From CAXYVC01 sp964292295 (GTDB taxonomy: Bacteria > Acidobacteriota > Holophagae > Holophagales > Holophagaceae), in NCBI GenBank assembly GCA_964292295.1, contig CAXYVC010000139.1, positions 1-6,529 on the forward strand: 6,529 nt of DNA, given 5' to 3'. The translations under genes and the position numbers were made by a program. The notes beneath the pieces are model-generated. The model was given only the letters and a program-made list of their open reading frames with translations. It searched no databases and was not told where the DNA came from. Of the stretch, positions 6,507 through 6,529 are shown piece by piece (the stretch's first letter is position 1; every line of letters begins with the position of its first letter).

Positions 6507-6529
6507 CGGCAGGGACGCGAGGCTCCTAC

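Overview
The window is GC-rich: the 60-base blocks I counted outside the island described below run about 62-72% G+C. It reads as chromosomal DNA from a high-GC bacterium. I cannot name the organism from sequence alone; an acidobacterial or proteobacterial host would fit the protein style, but that is a guess. The main content is a complete three-gene restriction-modification operon on the plus strand, bordered on the left by the start of an unrelated, divergently transcribed cell-wall enzyme gene.

Layout. Positions 1-509 (minus strand) hold the first 169 codons of an L,D-transpeptidase (YkuD-type) gene that runs off the left edge. Positions 510-603 are a short divergent intergenic region with a local dip in GC. 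Positions 604-3333 encode a type III-like restriction endonuclease/helicase (Res). Positions 3330-4247 encode a Bro-N/DinD-like protein, translationally coupled to res by an ATGA overlap. Positions 4250-6439 encode a beta-class adenine-N6 DNA methyltransferase (Mod) starting 2 bases after the previous stop. The last 90 bases hold two consecutive GC-rich hairpins, probably the operon's transcription end, and no gene.

How the genes work together. Mod should methylate adenine in a recognition site fixed by its internal target-recognition domain. Res, with superfamily 2 helicase motifs and a C-terminal PD-(D/E)xK nuclease, should translocate on and cleave DNA lacking that mark. The gene order res - bro/dinD - mod differs from the textbook mod-res order of type III systems, and the middle gene is an accessory of unknown role whose relatives include phage antirepressors and E. 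coli DinD, a RecA modulator.

The points most worth attention are: (1) a G8 tract and a C10 tract facing each other inside the Bro-N domain, a candidate slippage switch; (2) the fact that a one-base gain there would open a frame running without a stop into Mod; (3) an AT-rich island of about 0.5 kb (about 43% GC) that coincides with the part of Mod between its two core motifs, including the recognition domain, strongly suggesting specificity exchange by recombination; and (4) an irregular catalytic motif in the flanking transpeptidase gene.
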